A stretch of 35,451 nt of DNA. Source: Comamonas sp. lk (GTDB lineage: Bacteria; Pseudomonadota; Gammaproteobacteria; Burkholderiales; Burkholderiaceae_C). The position numbers were made by a program, and so were the translations under genes. The stretch's first letter is position 1, and every line of letters starts with the position of its first letter. Of this stretch, positions 15,447 to 24,847 are shown piece by piece. The notes under the pieces are model-generated. The model worked only from the letters and a program-made list of their open reading frames with translations. It searched no databases and was not told where the DNA came from. The stretch lies in NCBI GenBank assembly GCA_945925985.1, contig CAMELV010000039.1:1-35451 (forward strand), written 5' to 3'.

Positions 15447-16010
15447 CTAACGGTCGTCCATCGTGCTCTCGGGCCGCTCCAGCACACAGTAGCCACGCCG
15501 CCAGTGCACCCGCAGCACCCAAAAAGAGCGCACAAACATGGCGGCAAAGCCGAGCATGACCACCCCGTACACGATGTTCATGGGCAGGTCAATCACGGTC
15601 ATCTTGTAGCTACCGAGCTTTTGCATCATCTGCCAGCTCATCACCACAGCCAGGCCAAAGAATACGATACGCATCACATCCACCAGCAGGCCCATGGCGC
15701 GCGACAGCGCCCGGGGCATGAAACGGTAAAAAAAGTCGACCTGAATGTGGTTGTTCTTGGCCACGCCAATGGTGGCGCCAACGAACACCGTGCCAATCAG
15801 CAGGTAACGCGCGATCTCTTCAGTCCAGGAGGCCGAGTTGTTCAGCACATAGCGCGTGAAGAACTGGTAGAACACGGTCAGCCCCAGCGCCCAAAAGAGC
15901 GCCAGGGCCACCCAGGCCTCTACCGGCGTGCCGGACAGGTCCACCGCCTCGTCGGCTGCGTGGAACTGTCCGTCATCCCCCATGACTTTGGGGCCGGCGT
16001 CAATGTCCAT
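15447..16010 (-). CDS. dctQ: TRAP transporter small permease (DctQ)
   Basis: A 187-residue membrane protein with four hydrophobic helices after a polar N-terminus of about 30 residues. It keeps the DctQ pattern: FYQFFTRYVLNNSASWTEEIARYL between helices 1 and 2, and NNHIQVDFFYRFMP after helix 2. It partners dctM. The start overlaps the dctP stop (shared base 16010, ATGA arrangement), indicating translational coupling. Confidence 0.9.
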   Translation of the reverse strand: MDIDAGPKVMGDDGQFHAADEAVDLSGTPVEAWVALALFWALGLTVFYQFFTRYVLNNSASWTEEIARYLLIGTVFVGATIGVAKNNHIQVDFFYRFMPRALSRAMGLLVDVMRIVFFGLAVVMSWQMMQKLGSYKMTVIDLPMNIVYGVVMLGFAAMFVRSFWVLRVHWRRGYCVLERPESTMDDR

Positions 16011-16996
16011 CAGCGGGCGGCCTGGATCTTGTCAAAGTCGGCCCGGGTAAAGCCCATGGACTCCAGCGGCGAGTTTTTCAGGACCGCGTCCTGGAAGCTC
16101 TTGCGGTCCACATTGACCACCTGCAGGCCTTTCTTGCGGAACTCTTCGACCAACTCGCCCTCACGCTTTTTGATATCGGCGGTGGCACGGGCTGCTGCTT
16201 CGCGCGTGACGTCGGTGAACAGGGTCTTCTCGGCATCTGTCAGCTTGTTCCAGACGTGCGGCGCTATCTGGGTCGTCAGGCCGTCGACGATGTGGCCGGT
16301 CAGCATGATGGCCTTTTGCACCTCGAAGAACTTCTTGGCCTCAATGGTGGTCAGCGGGTTCTCCTGTGCTTCAACCGTGCCATTCTGCAGGGCCAGATAG
16401 ACCTCGGCAAAGGCGATGGGGGTAGGATTGGCACCGCAGGCCTTGGGCGTGGCGGTGTAGGCCGGCACGTCGGGCACGCGGATCTTGATGCCCTTCATGC
16501 CTTCGCAGTTGGTGAATGCTTTTTGGGCCGTGGTGTGGCGCGCGCCGTAGTAGGTGTAAGCGGTCACCTGGATGCCGGTCTTGGCCCGGAATTCATCGAC
16601 CATTTCCTTGAACACGGCACTCCTGGCGTAAGCCAGCAGGTGGTCGCCATCACGGAAGATGAACGGGTAGTAAGCAATGCCAAAGCGCGGGTAGCTGCGC
16701 GCCGCAAACGATGGACCGCTGATGATCATGTCCACCGTGCCCAGCTGCAGGCCCTGGTTGATGTCGGTTTCCTTGCCCAGGGTGGACGCCGGGAAGACCT
16801 GGATGTCAAACTTGCCGTTGCTGCGCTTCTTGATTTCTTCTGCGGCCCACAACGACTGAGTGTGGTAGGCCTCGGATGTCTCGTAGACGTGGGCCCACTT
16901 GAGCTTGGTCTGGGCCTGTGCCAGGCTGGCGGCGCCCAGGCTCAGTGCCAGTGCGGCACCGGCGGCGAGGGCTTTGAGAGCGAAACGTTTTGTCAT
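16010..16996 (-). CDS. dctP: TRAP substrate-binding protein (DctP)
   Basis: A 328-residue periplasmic solute receptor of the DctP family. The start at 16996 (MTKRFALKALAAG) is preferred over the upstream 17050 because a GGAGA element precedes it and it begins a clean signal peptide ending near LAQAQ. The family pattern is clear: TKLKWAHVYETSEAYHTQSLWAAEEIKKRSNGKF, GKETDINQGLQLGTVDM, the region with the conserved ligand Arg in GIKIRVPDVPAY, and LQNGTVEAQENP. It hands an acid sugar to DctQM. The FadR-type regulator gene lies 54 bases upstream on the same strand. Confidence 0.9.
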   Translation of the reverse strand: MTKRFALKALAAGAALALSLGAASLAQAQTKLKWAHVYETSEAYHTQSLWAAEEIKKRSNGKFDIQVFPASTLGKETDINQGLQLGTVDMIISGPSFAARSYPRFGIAYYPFIFRDGDHLLAYARSAVFKEMVDEFRAKTGIQVTAYTYYGARHTTAQKAFTNCEGMKGIKIRVPDVPAYTATPKACGANPTPIAFAEVYLALQNGTVEAQENPLTTIEAKKFFEVQKAIMLTGHIVDGLTTQIAPHVWNKLTDAEKTLFTDVTREAAARATADIKKREGELVEEFRKKGLQVVNVDRKSFQDAVLKNSPLESMGFTRADFDKIQAAR

Positions 16997-17050
16997 GAGA
17001 GTCTCCTTGGGTTGTTGAAGGGTTGTGAAAAACAGCTGGGCTACTGACAC

Positions 17051-17764
17051 TTACTTTCGGGTGCGGCGCCAGCTCGCACTGAATCGGGCATGGGATTTGT
17101 CCATGTGGCCGTGCATGGCATCACGGGCAGCTGCAGGGTCACGGCTGCGGATGGCGGCGAGTACAGCCTCATGTTCTTGCATCGCGGCACGCCAGGACGG
17201 CACCGTCTCAAAATGGCCACCCAGGCGCTCATGCACCGGGCCATGGCGCGAATCCCAAAAAGTCTGCACGGTCTCCACCAGCACGCCATTGCCGCAGGCC
17301 TGCACGATGGCGGTGTGAAAGGCGCGGTCGCCAGCCAGCGGGGCCAGACCCTGCTCGGAATCCTGCGCCATGCTGTCAATGGCCTGGCGCATGGCGGCAA
17401 TGTCGCGCCGCTTGGCCTGGATGGCAGCCAGCGCGGCGGTTTCACCCTCGACCACACGCCTGGCCCGGATCAGCTCCAAGGGCCCCCATTCGGGCGGCAG
17501 CGGATCGGTGGGCACGGTGCGTTGGCTCACCGCACGCTCACGCACGTAGACACCTGAGCCAGAGCGCACCTCGACCCAGCCCTCTACCTCCAGCGCAATC
17601 AGGGCTTCGCGCACTGTGGGCCGGCTCACACCCAGTTGCTTGGCCAGGTCACGCTCGGCCGGCAAGCGCGAGCCCGCAGCAAATTCGCTCTGACCCATGC
17701 GCAGACGCAACTGTTCCGCGATCTGGCGGTACAGGCGTTGCGGCTCGATGGTTGGCGGCGGCAT
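17051..17764 (-). CDS. FadR-type GntR regulator (FCD domain)
   Basis: A 237-residue regulator with a GntR winged helix (residues about 10-75: RLPAERDLAKQLGVSRPTVREALIALEVEGWVE) and a C-terminal all-helical FCD domain with metal/ligand-binding features (ELIRARRVVEGETAALAA, DRAFHTAIVQACGN, EHEAVLAAIRSRDPAAARDAMHGHM). UxuR, ExuR and LldR are relatives that respond to acid sugars or hydroxy acids. It heads the leftward catabolic operon and faces the enolase-family gene. A perfect TGGTCAGACCA palindrome in the shared promoter region is its likely operator, so it probably controls both arms and itself. Confidence 0.88.
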   Translation of the reverse strand: MPPPTIEPQRLYRQIAEQLRLRMGQSEFAAGSRLPAERDLAKQLGVSRPTVREALIALEVEGWVEVRSGSGVYVRERAVSQRTVPTDPLPPEWGPLELIRARRVVEGETAALAAIQAKRRDIAAMRQAIDSMAQDSEQGLAPLAGDRAFHTAIVQACGNGVLVETVQTFWDSRHGPVHERLGGHFETVPSWRAAMQEHEAVLAAIRSRDPAAARDAMHGHMDKSHARFSASWRRTRK

Positions 17765-17802
17765 GGCGGCGGGGGTTACAGGGTTAACGTGGATGGGACA
17801 GG

Positions 17803-17813
17803 TGGTCAGACCA
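17803..17813. promoter_or_regulatory. FadR/GntR-type operator
   Basis: TGGTCAGACCA is an 11-bp palindrome around a central A that fits the FadR-subfamily consensus TNGTNNNACNA exactly. It lies 38 bases upstream of the regulator start and 49 bases upstream of the enolase-family start, a position suited to repressing both directions. Confidence 0.65.
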
Positions 17814-17862
17814 ATTTATGATGGCATGGAATTGCACTGCTGCCATCCGGTGAAACCCTGCC

Positions 17863-18987
17863 ATGCGCCCTACCCCAACCATCGACGCCATCCGCCTGCG
17901 GCAAGTCAATCTGCCGCCCAAGGTCGTGCGTACCGACGCCATCCAGTCCTTTGTGACGCAGGAGACCATTCTGCTGACACTGCGCTGCAGCGATGGCATT
18001 GAGGCCACGGGCTACGCGTACACCATTGGTACTGGCGGCTCGTCGGTGATGGCGCTGCTGCATGACCACCTGGCGCCGCGCCTGCTCGGCCGCAACCCGC
18101 TGCACATCGAGGCGATCTGGAAGGACCTTTTCTTTCACACCCACGCCACGGCGGTTGGCGCCATCACCAGCCTGGCCCTGGCCTGCGTGGACACGGCGCT
18201 GTGGGACTGGCGCGCGCGCAGCCAGCAGCTGCCGCTGTGGCAGCTGCTGGGTGGCGCACAGAGCCGCGTGCCGGTCTACACCACTGAGGGCGGCTGGTTG
18301 CATCTGGATGCTGACGAACTGGTAGCGCAAACCCTGGCAGCCCAGGCGCAGGGCTTCAAGGGCGCAAAAATCAAGATCGGTCGGCCGCATGTCAGTGAAG
18401 ATGTGGCCCGGCTGGCGGCGGTGCGCACTGCCGTGGGCCCCGGGTTTGAGCTGATGACCGACGCCAACCAGGGCTTCAACCGCCCCGAGGTGGTGCGCCG
18501 GGCAGCCGCCTTTGCCCCATTTGACCTGGCCTGGTTGGAAGAGCCGCTGCCAGCCGAAGACGTGGCCGGCCACCGCCAGTTGCGCCAGCACACAGCCATT
18601 CCAGTTGCTGTGGGTGAATCGATGTACCACCTGAGCCAGTTCCGCGAGTACCTGGAACAGGGCGCCTGCAGCATTGTTCAGCCTGATGTGGCCCGCATCG
18701 GCGGCATCACGCCCTGGGTCAAGGTAGCCCACCTGGCCGAAGGGTTTGATGTGCCGGTGTGCCCGCACTTTCTGATGGAGCTGCACGTGAGCCTGTGCGC
18801 GGCCGTGCCTAACGCTGCATGGGTGGAGTACATCCCGCAGCTCGACGACATCACCACCAGCCGCATCCGCGTTGAAGGCGGCTACGCTTACCCGCCCGAC
18901 ACGCCAGGATTGGGCATTGAATGGGACTGGCAAGAAATCACCCAACGGCAAATTGCCGATCAATCACTCAAAAGGACGACATCATGA
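17863..18987 (+). CDS. enolase-superfamily acid-sugar dehydratase (MR subgroup)
   Basis: A 374-residue mandelate racemase/muconate lactonizing enzyme relative. Active-site residues can be placed: the KxK motif at K169 and K171 (KIKIG), metal ligands D200 (MTDANQG), E226 (LEEPL) and E252 (VGESM), and a catalytic His at H302 (CPHFLMELH). The KxK plus His arrangement is that of acid-sugar dehydratases and racemases. Members dehydrate aldonates or aldarates to 2-keto-3-deoxy acids. The stop overlaps the next gene as ATGA. It runs divergently from the TRAP operon under the same operator, so it probably acts on the imported acid. L-fuconate, galactarate/talarate and other aldonates are all possible; I cannot choose. 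Confidence 0.85.
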   Translation: MRPTPTIDAIRLRQVNLPPKVVRTDAIQSFVTQETILLTLRCSDGIEATGYAYTIGTGGSSVMALLHDHLAPRLLGRNPLHIEAIWKDLFFHTHATAVGAITSLALACVDTALWDWRARSQQLPLWQLLGGAQSRVPVYTTEGGWLHLDADELVAQTLAAQAQGFKGAKIKIGRPHVSEDVARLAAVRTAVGPGFELMTDANQGFNRPEVVRRAAAFAPFDLAWLEEPLPAEDVAGHRQLRQHTAIPVAVGESMYHLSQFREYLEQGACSIVQPDVARIGGITPWVKVAHLAEGFDVPVCPHFLMELHVSLCAAVPNAAWVEYIPQLDDITTSRIRVEGGYAYPPDTPGLGIEWDWQEITQRQIADQSLKRTTS

Positions 18988-19718
18988 GACTCCAAGGCAA
19001 AACAGCACTGGTCACCGCCGCTGGCCAGGGCATTGGTCATGCCAGCGTATTGGCCATGGCCGCAGAGGGGGCGCAGGTGATTGCCACCGACATCAATCCG
19101 CAACTGTTGGCAGCTTATGAGGGCGTGGCCAATGTCCGTACTGCCGTGTTGAATGTGCTGGACAAGGCTGCCATACACAGCCTGGTCGTCACCCTGCCGC
19201 CGCTGAATGTATTGTTCAATTGCGCCGGCGTGGTTCACAACGGCAGCATCTTGCAGGCCACCGATGACGAATGGGATTTTGCGTTTAACCTCAATGTGCG
19301 TGCCCAGTACTGGATGATTCAGGCCGTGCTGCCCGGCATGCTGGCAGGCGGCGGGGGCAGCATCATCAACATGGCCAGCGTCTGCAGCAGCTTGAAAGGT
19401 CTGCCCAACCGATTCATCTACGGCAGCAGCAAGGCGGCGGTGGTGGGGCTGACCAAGGCCGTGGCGGCCGATTTCGTGGGCAAGGGCATCCGCTGCAATG
19501 CTATTGCACCCGGTACCGTGGACACGCCCTCACTGCAGGACCGCATTAACAGCTACTCCGACCCGGTGCAAGCGCGCAAAGACTTTGTGGCCCGGCAACC
19601 GATGGGCCGTCTGGCCCAGGCGCCTGAGATCGCGCCCATTGTGGTCTACCTGGCCAGCGACGAGTCGGTGTTTGCCAGCGGCCAGTTGTTCGCCGTGGAT
19701 GGCGGCATGACGATCTGA
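18984..19718 (+). CDS. SDR-family dehydrogenase
   Basis: A 244-residue classical short-chain dehydrogenase. The coenzyme motif is TAAGQGIG near residues 11-18, an acidic residue in ATDIN suggests NAD preference, NCAG follows, and the catalytic triad is S132 (NMAS), Y146 and K150 (YGSSK). The end ASGQLFAVDGGMTI is typical. The best-remembered relatives are 2-keto-3-deoxy-L-fuconate dehydrogenases and type-2 3-hydroxybutyrate dehydrogenases. Next to an acid-sugar dehydratase the former role fits: oxidising the 2-keto-3-deoxy acid. The start at 18984 overlaps the previous stop (ATGA), indicating coupled translation; the longer frame from 18921 lies inside the upstream gene. Confidence 0.86.
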   Translation: MRLQGKTALVTAAGQGIGHASVLAMAAEGAQVIATDINPQLLAAYEGVANVRTAVLNVLDKAAIHSLVVTLPPLNVLFNCAGVVHNGSILQATDDEWDFAFNLNVRAQYWMIQAVLPGMLAGGGGSIINMASVCSSLKGLPNRFIYGSSKAAVVGLTKAVAADFVGKGIRCNAIAPGTVDTPSLQDRINSYSDPVQARKDFVARQPMGRLAQAPEIAPIVVYLASDESVFASGQLFAVDGGMTI

Positions 19719-19747
19719 GATGTTGGAGCCAGCAAAGGCCCCAATGC

Positions 19748-20464
19748 TTACTCCCCGAGGTAGGCTGCGCGCACCTTGGGGTCTTTGAGCATGGTCTTGG
19801 CATCACCCGTCATGGTGACCAAGCCAGACTCCATCACATAGCCCCGATCAGCGATAGACAGGGCCCGGCTGGCGTTTTGCTCTACCAGCAGCACGGTCAC
19901 ACCCTGCGCGTAGACGTCGCGCACCACTTCAAAAATCTTGTCGACCATGATGGGCGACAGGCCCATGGACGGCTCATCAAGCAGCAGCACCTTGGGACGG
20001 CTCATCAGCGCCCGGCCCATGGCCAGCATCTGCTGCTCGCCACCGCTCATGGTGCCGGCGAGCTGGTCGCGGCGCTCTTTCAGGCGCGGGAAAATAGTGA
20101 ACACCTTGTCGATGTCTTGCAGGATGCCGGCCTTGTCGTCGCGGATGTAGGCGCCCATCTGCAGGTTCTCGGTGATGCTCATGCGGGCAAACACACCGCG
20201 CCCTTCGGGCACCATGGCCAGGCCCTGGCGCACCAGGTCCCAGGGGCCCTGGCCACGAATGCTCTTGCCCAGGTACTCGATGTCACCGTCGTTGATCGGC
20301 AGGCTGCCGGTGATGGCTTTCATGGTGGTGGTCTTGCCGGCGCCGTTGGAGCCGATCAGCGACACCAGCTCACCCTCACGCACCTCAAAATCAACACCTT
20401 TGACGGCTTGAATACCTCCATAGGCGACCTTGAGACCGGTCACCTTGAGTAGCGTATTTGTCAT
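19748..20464 (-). CDS. livF: branched-chain amino acid ABC transporter ATPase LivF
   Basis: A 238-residue ABC ATPase. Walker A is SLIGSNGAGKTT, the signature is MSGGEQQMLAMGRAL, Walker B is KVLLLDEPSMGL and the switch His is replaced by Q in LLVEQNASRAL, which is usual for LivF. The length and the SIADRGYVMESG ending match the family. It is last in livHMGF. The operon has no binding-protein gene here, so the true substrate (branched-chain amino acid, urea, amide or aromatic acid) is not fixed. The gene is convergent with the SDR gene, 29 bases apart. Confidence 0.92.
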   Translation of the reverse strand: MTNTLLKVTGLKVAYGGIQAVKGVDFEVREGELVSLIGSNGAGKTTTMKAITGSLPINDGDIEYLGKSIRGQGPWDLVRQGLAMVPEGRGVFARMSITENLQMGAYIRDDKAGILQDIDKVFTIFPRLKERRDQLAGTMSGGEQQMLAMGRALMSRPKVLLLDEPSMGLSPIMVDKIFEVVRDVYAQGVTVLLVEQNASRALSIADRGYVMESGLVTMTGDAKTMLKDPKVRAAYLGE

Positions 20465-20509
20465 GCTTGTTTCCTTCGGGAACAGGGTCTGCGCGCTGCA
20501 CTGAATGGT

Positions 20510-21274
20510 TTAGCTCGTGCCAAGGTAGGCCTCAATGACTTTTTCATTTTTTTGCACTTCGGCAGGCGTGCCTTCGGCAATCTGCTTGCCGTAGTCCAGC
20601 ACGGTCACCCGGTCGCACAGGCCCATCACCAGCTTGACATCGTGCTCGATCAGCAAAATAGTGCGGTTGTCGTTACGGATTTTGTCAATCAGCTCGCGCA
20701 GCATCACCTTCTCGGTGGCATTCATGCCGGCGGCTGGCTCGTCCAGGGCAATCAGTTGCGGGTCGGTTGCCAGGGCGCGCGCAATCTCCAGCCTGCGCTG
20801 GTCACCGTAGCTCAGGGTGCGGGCCTTGTAATCAGCAAAACGGCCTATCCCGACGTAGTCCAGCAGTTCCTGGGCACGCGAGGCAATGGCCAGTTCCTCG
20901 GCCTTGAAGCTGGGGGTACGGAAGATGGCGCCCAACAGGCCCGAACTGGTGCGGATGTGGCGGCCCACCATCACGTTCTGCAGGGCGGTCATCTCTGCGA
21001 ACAAACGAATGTTCTGAAAGGTGCGCGCAATACCGGCTTTGGCCACTTCATGCACCGCCGTAGGCTGGTACGGCTTGCCAGCGAGGGCAAAGCGACCGCT
21101 GTCGGGTGTGTACAGGCCCGTCAGGACGTTAAAAAAAGTGGTCTTGCCCGCGCCGTTGGGACCGATCAGGCCATACACCTGGCCGCGCTGGATCCGGATG
21201 CCCACATCGCTGAGAGCCTGAAGCCCACCGAAGCGCTTGGAAACACCGGTCACCTCAAGTACTGTGTCTGTCAT
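20510..21274 (-). CDS. livG: branched-chain amino acid ABC transporter ATPase LivG
   Basis: A 254-residue ABC ATPase with Walker A GLIGPNGAGKTTFFN, the LivG-typical IARTFQNIRLFAEMTALQNVMVG, signature LSYGDQRRLEIARAL, Walker B LIALDEPAAGMN and switch His in LLIEHDVKLVM. It pairs with LivF on the cytoplasmic face of LivHM. Gaps are 12 bases to livM and 45 to livF. Confidence 0.92.
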   Translation of the reverse strand: MTDTVLEVTGVSKRFGGLQALSDVGIRIQRGQVYGLIGPNGAGKTTFFNVLTGLYTPDSGRFALAGKPYQPTAVHEVAKAGIARTFQNIRLFAEMTALQNVMVGRHIRTSSGLLGAIFRTPSFKAEELAIASRAQELLDYVGIGRFADYKARTLSYGDQRRLEIARALATDPQLIALDEPAAGMNATEKVMLRELIDKIRNDNRTILLIEHDVKLVMGLCDRVTVLDYGKQIAEGTPAEVQKNEKVIEAYLGTS

Positions 21275-21286
21275 GGTGCGCTCTCG

Positions 21287-22375
21287 TCATCTCTTGGCAT
21301 TTTGCAGGGACTTGCCGTGGTCCGGCACGGGCCACAGGCCACGCGGCCGCAACAGCATCACGCTGATCATCGCCAGCGCGATCAGCAACTGGCGCAGAAT
21401 GGCCGAATCGAGCCGACCACCGCTCATGGCCTGCAACGGCCCGGCTACATAACGCAGCACCTCAGGCAAGGCTGACAGCAGCACCGCACCCAGAATTACC
21501 CCGGGAAGATGACCGATGCCCCCGAGCACCACCATCGCCACGATCATCACCGACTCCATCAGGCTGAAGGACTCGGGCGAGATGAAGCCCTGAAACGAGG
21601 CAAACATGGCACCCGACACGCCGCCAAAGGTGGCGCCCATGCCGAAGGCCAGCAGTTTCATGTTGGTGGTGTTGATGCCCATCGCTTTGGCCGCAATTTC
21701 ATCCTCCCGAATGGCCATCCAGGCCCGCCCCACGCGCGACTGCTCCAGCCGGTGACAGACCAGAACACTGAACAGCACCAGGGCCAAAAACAGGTAGTAG
21801 TAAAGCGACACCGAGGCCAGCTCAAAACCAAACACTTCGATTTTCTTGCCCAGGTTAAGCCCGAAAAAACTCAGTGAATCGATCTGGTTCAGACCCTTAG
21901 GCCCGTTGGTGATGTTGACCGGATGGTCCAGGTTGTTCAAGAAAACCCGGATGATTTCCCCAAAACCCAGCGTAACGATGGCCAGGTAGTCACCCCGCAA
22001 GCGCAGCGTCGGCGCACCAAGCAGCACGCCAAAAATGCCGGCCAGTCCGGCCGCCGCCGGAATCACGATCCACAGCGGGGTGTGCATACCATTGGGAAAC
22101 AAAGAGGCCACCGCAGCAAAAGACTCACTCAAATGGGGTGAGGCCATCAGCCCGTACATGTAGGCGCCAATCGCAAAAAAGGCCACATAGCCCAGGTCTA
22201 ACAGGCCCGCATAGCCGACCACAATATTCAGGCCCAGCGCCAGAAGCACATACAGCAGGGCCATGTCGGCGATGCGCACCCAGGCGTTGCCAAAGCCTTG
22301 CAACAACAGGGGCAGCAGCAGCAAGCCCACCGCCGACAGCGCCAGCGCCACAAAATTGCGTTGATTCAGTTTCAT
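21287..22375 (-). CDS. livM: branched-chain amino acid ABC permease LivM
   Basis: A 362-residue inner-membrane permease with about ten hydrophobic segments. The LivM marks are LNIVVGYAGLLDLGYVAFFAIGAYMYG, TLRLRGDYLAIVTLGFGEIIR, the cytoplasmic GRAWMAIREDEIAAKAMGIN ATPase-coupling loop, and GGIGHLPGVILGAVLL. The extension after the last helix is short and basic. It lies 29 bases after livH. Confidence 0.92.
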   Translation of the reverse strand: MKLNQRNFVALALSAVGLLLLPLLLQGFGNAWVRIADMALLYVLLALGLNIVVGYAGLLDLGYVAFFAIGAYMYGLMASPHLSESFAAVASLFPNGMHTPLWIVIPAAAGLAGIFGVLLGAPTLRLRGDYLAIVTLGFGEIIRVFLNNLDHPVNITNGPKGLNQIDSLSFFGLNLGKKIEVFGFELASVSLYYYLFLALVLFSVLVCHRLEQSRVGRAWMAIREDEIAAKAMGINTTNMKLLAFGMGATFGGVSGAMFASFQGFISPESFSLMESVMIVAMVVLGGIGHLPGVILGAVLLSALPEVLRYVAGPLQAMSGGRLDSAILRQLLIALAMISVMLLRPRGLWPVPDHGKSLQNAKR

Positions 22376-22404
22376 GTCAGTCCTTGAGTCAGGGGGTGCG
22401 ATGC

Positions 22405-23334
22405 TCAGGCCCGGTCTGCCACCCGCTCACCCAGCAAGCCCGAAGGCCGCAGCGTGAGCACGATGATCAGCACGATGAAGGCAAAGATGTCGGAGTAATG
22501 GCTACCCAGCACACCGCCGGTCAGAGCGCCGATGTAGCCGGCACCAATCGACTCGATCAGACCCAGCAGAATGCCCCCCACCACGGCGCCGGCCAGGTTG
22601 CCAATGCCGCCAAACACAGCGGCCGTGAAGGCTTTGAGACCCGGCAAAAAGCCCATGGTGTGCTGCACCGTGCCGTAGTTGGCAGCCCACATCACGCCGG
22701 CAATGGCAGCCAATACCGCGCCAATCAGGAAGGTGGCCGAAATCACCATGTCGGGTTTGACGCCCATCAGCGCCGCCACGCGCGGGTTCTCAGCAGTGGC
22801 GCGCATCGCTCGGCCCAACCGGGTCGAGTTAACCACCCACATCAGGACAGCCAGCGAAACAGCGGTCATGGCCAGGATCAGCACTTGGGTGGGCGTGATC
22901 ACGGCGCCGCCAATGTTGAACGGCGTGCTGGGCAACAGCGTGGGGTAAGGCTTGTAATTGGGCTTCCAGATGATCATGGCCAGCGTTTGCAGCAGGATCG
23001 ACATGCCGATGGCGGTGATCAAGGGCGCCAGTTTAGGGCTGTTTCGCAGCGGCCGATAGGCGACTTTTTCAATCACAAAATTGAGCGCGGCAGCCACCAC
23101 GCAAGCAATGATGAGCGCCACGAACAAAATCACGTAACCCGGGGTTCCCGGCATGCCCTCTTTCATCAGGCCGATGATGGTCCAACTGGTCAGGGCGCCG
23201 ACCATCAACACCTCGCCGTGGGCGAAATTGATCAGGTTGATGATGCCGTACACCATGGTGTAGCCCAGCGCGACGAGGGCGTACATGCTGCCCAACACCA
23301 GACCGTTGATGATCTGCTGTATCAAGGTATCCAT
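22405..23334 (-). CDS. livH: branched-chain amino acid ABC permease LivH
   Basis: A 309-residue membrane permease starting MDTLIQQIINGLVLGSMYAL, followed by the family run TMVYGIINLINFAHGEVLMVG. The coupling loop LGRAMRATAENPRVAALMGV and GFLPGLKAFTAAVFGGIGNLAGAV also match LivH. It is the first gene of livHMGF. The 217 bases between it and rarA hold no gene; they must contain the operon promoter if rarA does not read through. Confidence 0.92.
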   Translation of the reverse strand: MDTLIQQIINGLVLGSMYALVALGYTMVYGIINLINFAHGEVLMVGALTSWTIIGLMKEGMPGTPGYVILFVALIIACVVAAALNFVIEKVAYRPLRNSPKLAPLITAIGMSILLQTLAMIIWKPNYKPYPTLLPSTPFNIGGAVITPTQVLILAMTAVSLAVLMWVVNSTRLGRAMRATAENPRVAALMGVKPDMVISATFLIGAVLAAIAGVMWAANYGTVQHTMGFLPGLKAFTAAVFGGIGNLAGAVVGGILLGLIESIGAGYIGALTGGVLGSHYSDIFAFIVLIIVLTLRPSGLLGERVADRA

Positions 23335-23551
23335 AAAACTTCTCCGATGGGTGACCGGCGCTTGCGTTGCTGGTTTGCCGCCGAGCCGCGCGGCCTTGTG
23401 GGCGCTAACAGGCCTCTAGCAATTTCCCTGCCGATATGGCGCAACGAGCAGGCGGTTGATCTAGATTGTAGCGAGCACACACCCGGAGCAGAGTCGCTTT
23501 CGCAGGGGTTTACCCTCCTGCGGGCAAGCCATCAGCAGGAGTCTCAGGCCA

Positions 23552-24841
23552 TCAGTTTCCCTGCTGGTTCAGGCTGCGCAGTTGCCGCAGCTTGTCCGCG
23601 ATTCGGATCTCCAAGCCGCGTTCAACCGGGCGGTAAAACCCGGGCGGGGCCATGCCTTCGGGCAGGTAGTTCTCACCGGCGGCAAAACCGCCCTGCTCAT
23701 CATGCGCGTAGCGGTAGCCTTTGCCGTAATCCAGATTTTTCATGAGTTGGGTGGGTGCATTGCGCAGGTGCATGGGCACCGGCCGGGTGCCATCTTTCTT
23801 GACAAAAGCCCGGGCTTCGTTAAATGCTTTGTAAACCGCGTTGGATTTGGCCGCCACGGCCAGGTACACCACGCACTCGGCCAGCGCCAGCTCACCCTCG
23901 GGGCTGCCCATTCGCTCGTAGACCTCAGCGGCGTCCAGGGCCAGTCGCAGCGCACGCGGGTCGGCCAGGCCAATGTCTTCGCTGGCCATGCGGATCAGGC
24001 GCCGCGCCATGTAACGGGGATCAGCCCCACCATCGAGCATGCGCACCAGCCAGTAAAGAGCCGCATCCGGGTCAGAGCCGCGCACCGATTTGTGCAGTGC
24101 GCTGATGGTGTCGTAAAACTGCTCGCCGCCCTTGTCGTAGCGGCGCATGCGTTCACCCAGCACCTTGAGCAGCCAGACATCGGTGACCTCGGCGCGCCTT
24201 TCCTGGGTGGCGGCCGCAGCCAGTGTTTCAAGCGTATTGAGCAACCGACGCGCATCACCGTCCGCATAGGCAATGAGCCGATCGACGGCTTCGCGTTCTA
24301 TGGGGGGCACAGCGCCGCTGCCAAGGGCGCGCGCCACAATTTGCTCCAGGTCAGCCTGTGACAAGGCCTGCAACACATAAACCGCCGCGCGCGACAGCAA
24401 GGCCGAGTTCACCTCGAAAGACGGGTTTTCAGTGGTCGCGCCGATAAAGGTGAACAAGCCGCTTTCGACATGGGGCAAAAACGCATCCTGCTGGCTTTTG
24501 TTGAAGCGATGTACTTCATCGACAAACAGAATGGTGCGCCGGCCCTGGCTTCGCGCGACCTGAGCCAACTCCACCGCCTCACGGATGTCTTTGACACCGC
24601 CCAAGACGGCACTGATGGTGATGAACTGCGCGTCAAAAGCATCCGCCATCAGCCGGGCCATGGTGGTCTTGCCGGTGCCCGGCGGACCCCACAGAATACA
24701 GCTGTGGGGCTGCCCCGATTCAAAAGCCAAGCGCAGGGCCATGCCCTCACCCAGCAAGTGCTGTTGCCCGATTACCTCGGCTAGAGTTTTGGGGCGCAAG
24801 CGCTCGGCCAGCGGTTGGTGGTCAGGTAGGTGGTTGGCCAT
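23552..24841 (-). CDS. rarA: replication-associated recombination protein RarA
   Basis: A 429-residue AAA+ ATPase of the RarA/MgsA (WRNIP1) family that acts at stalled replication forks and interacts with clamp and SSB. The N-terminus has [21 protein letters not shown], Walker [16 protein letters not shown], Walker [21 protein letters not shown] and sensor [12 protein letters not shown]. The C-terminal tetramerisation domain includes [20 protein letters not shown] and [24 protein letters not shown] segments. Length and frame are normal. In many relatives rarA directly follows lolA; here a 5-kb block separates them. Confidence 0.94.
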   Translation of the reverse strand: MANHLPDHQPLAERLRPKTLAEVIGQQHLLGEGMALRLAFESGQPHSCILWGPPGTGKTTMARLMADAFDAQFITISAVLGGVKDIREAVELAQVARSQGRRTILFVDEVHRFNKSQQDAFLPHVESGLFTFIGATTENPSFEVNSALLSRAAVYVLQALSQADLEQIVARALGSGAVPPIEREAVDRLIAYADGDARRLLNTLETLAAAATQERRAEVTDVWLLKVLGERMRRYDKGGEQFYDTISALHKSVRGSDPDAALYWLVRMLDGGADPRYMARRLIRMASEDIGLADPRALRLALDAAEVYERMGSPEGELALAECVVYLAVAAKSNAVYKAFNEARAFVKKDGTRPVPMHLRNAPTQLMKNLDYGKGYRYAHDEQGGFAAGENYLPEGMAPPGFYRPVERGLEIRIADKLRQLRSLNQQGN

Positions 24842-24847
24842 GGGGCG

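Noticed and set aside
15165..16400. 411-codon open frame on the plus strand
   Set aside because: It is antisense to the TRAP genes dctM, dctQ and dctP.
17806..18963. 385-codon open frame on the minus strand
   Set aside because: It is antisense to the enolase-family gene, whose active-site residues are all in place on the plus strand.
22138..23745. 535-codon open frame on the plus strand
   Set aside because: It is antisense to livH and part of livM and rarA, has His/Gln/Arg-rich shadow composition and no family pattern; high-GC codon use in the real genes keeps it open.
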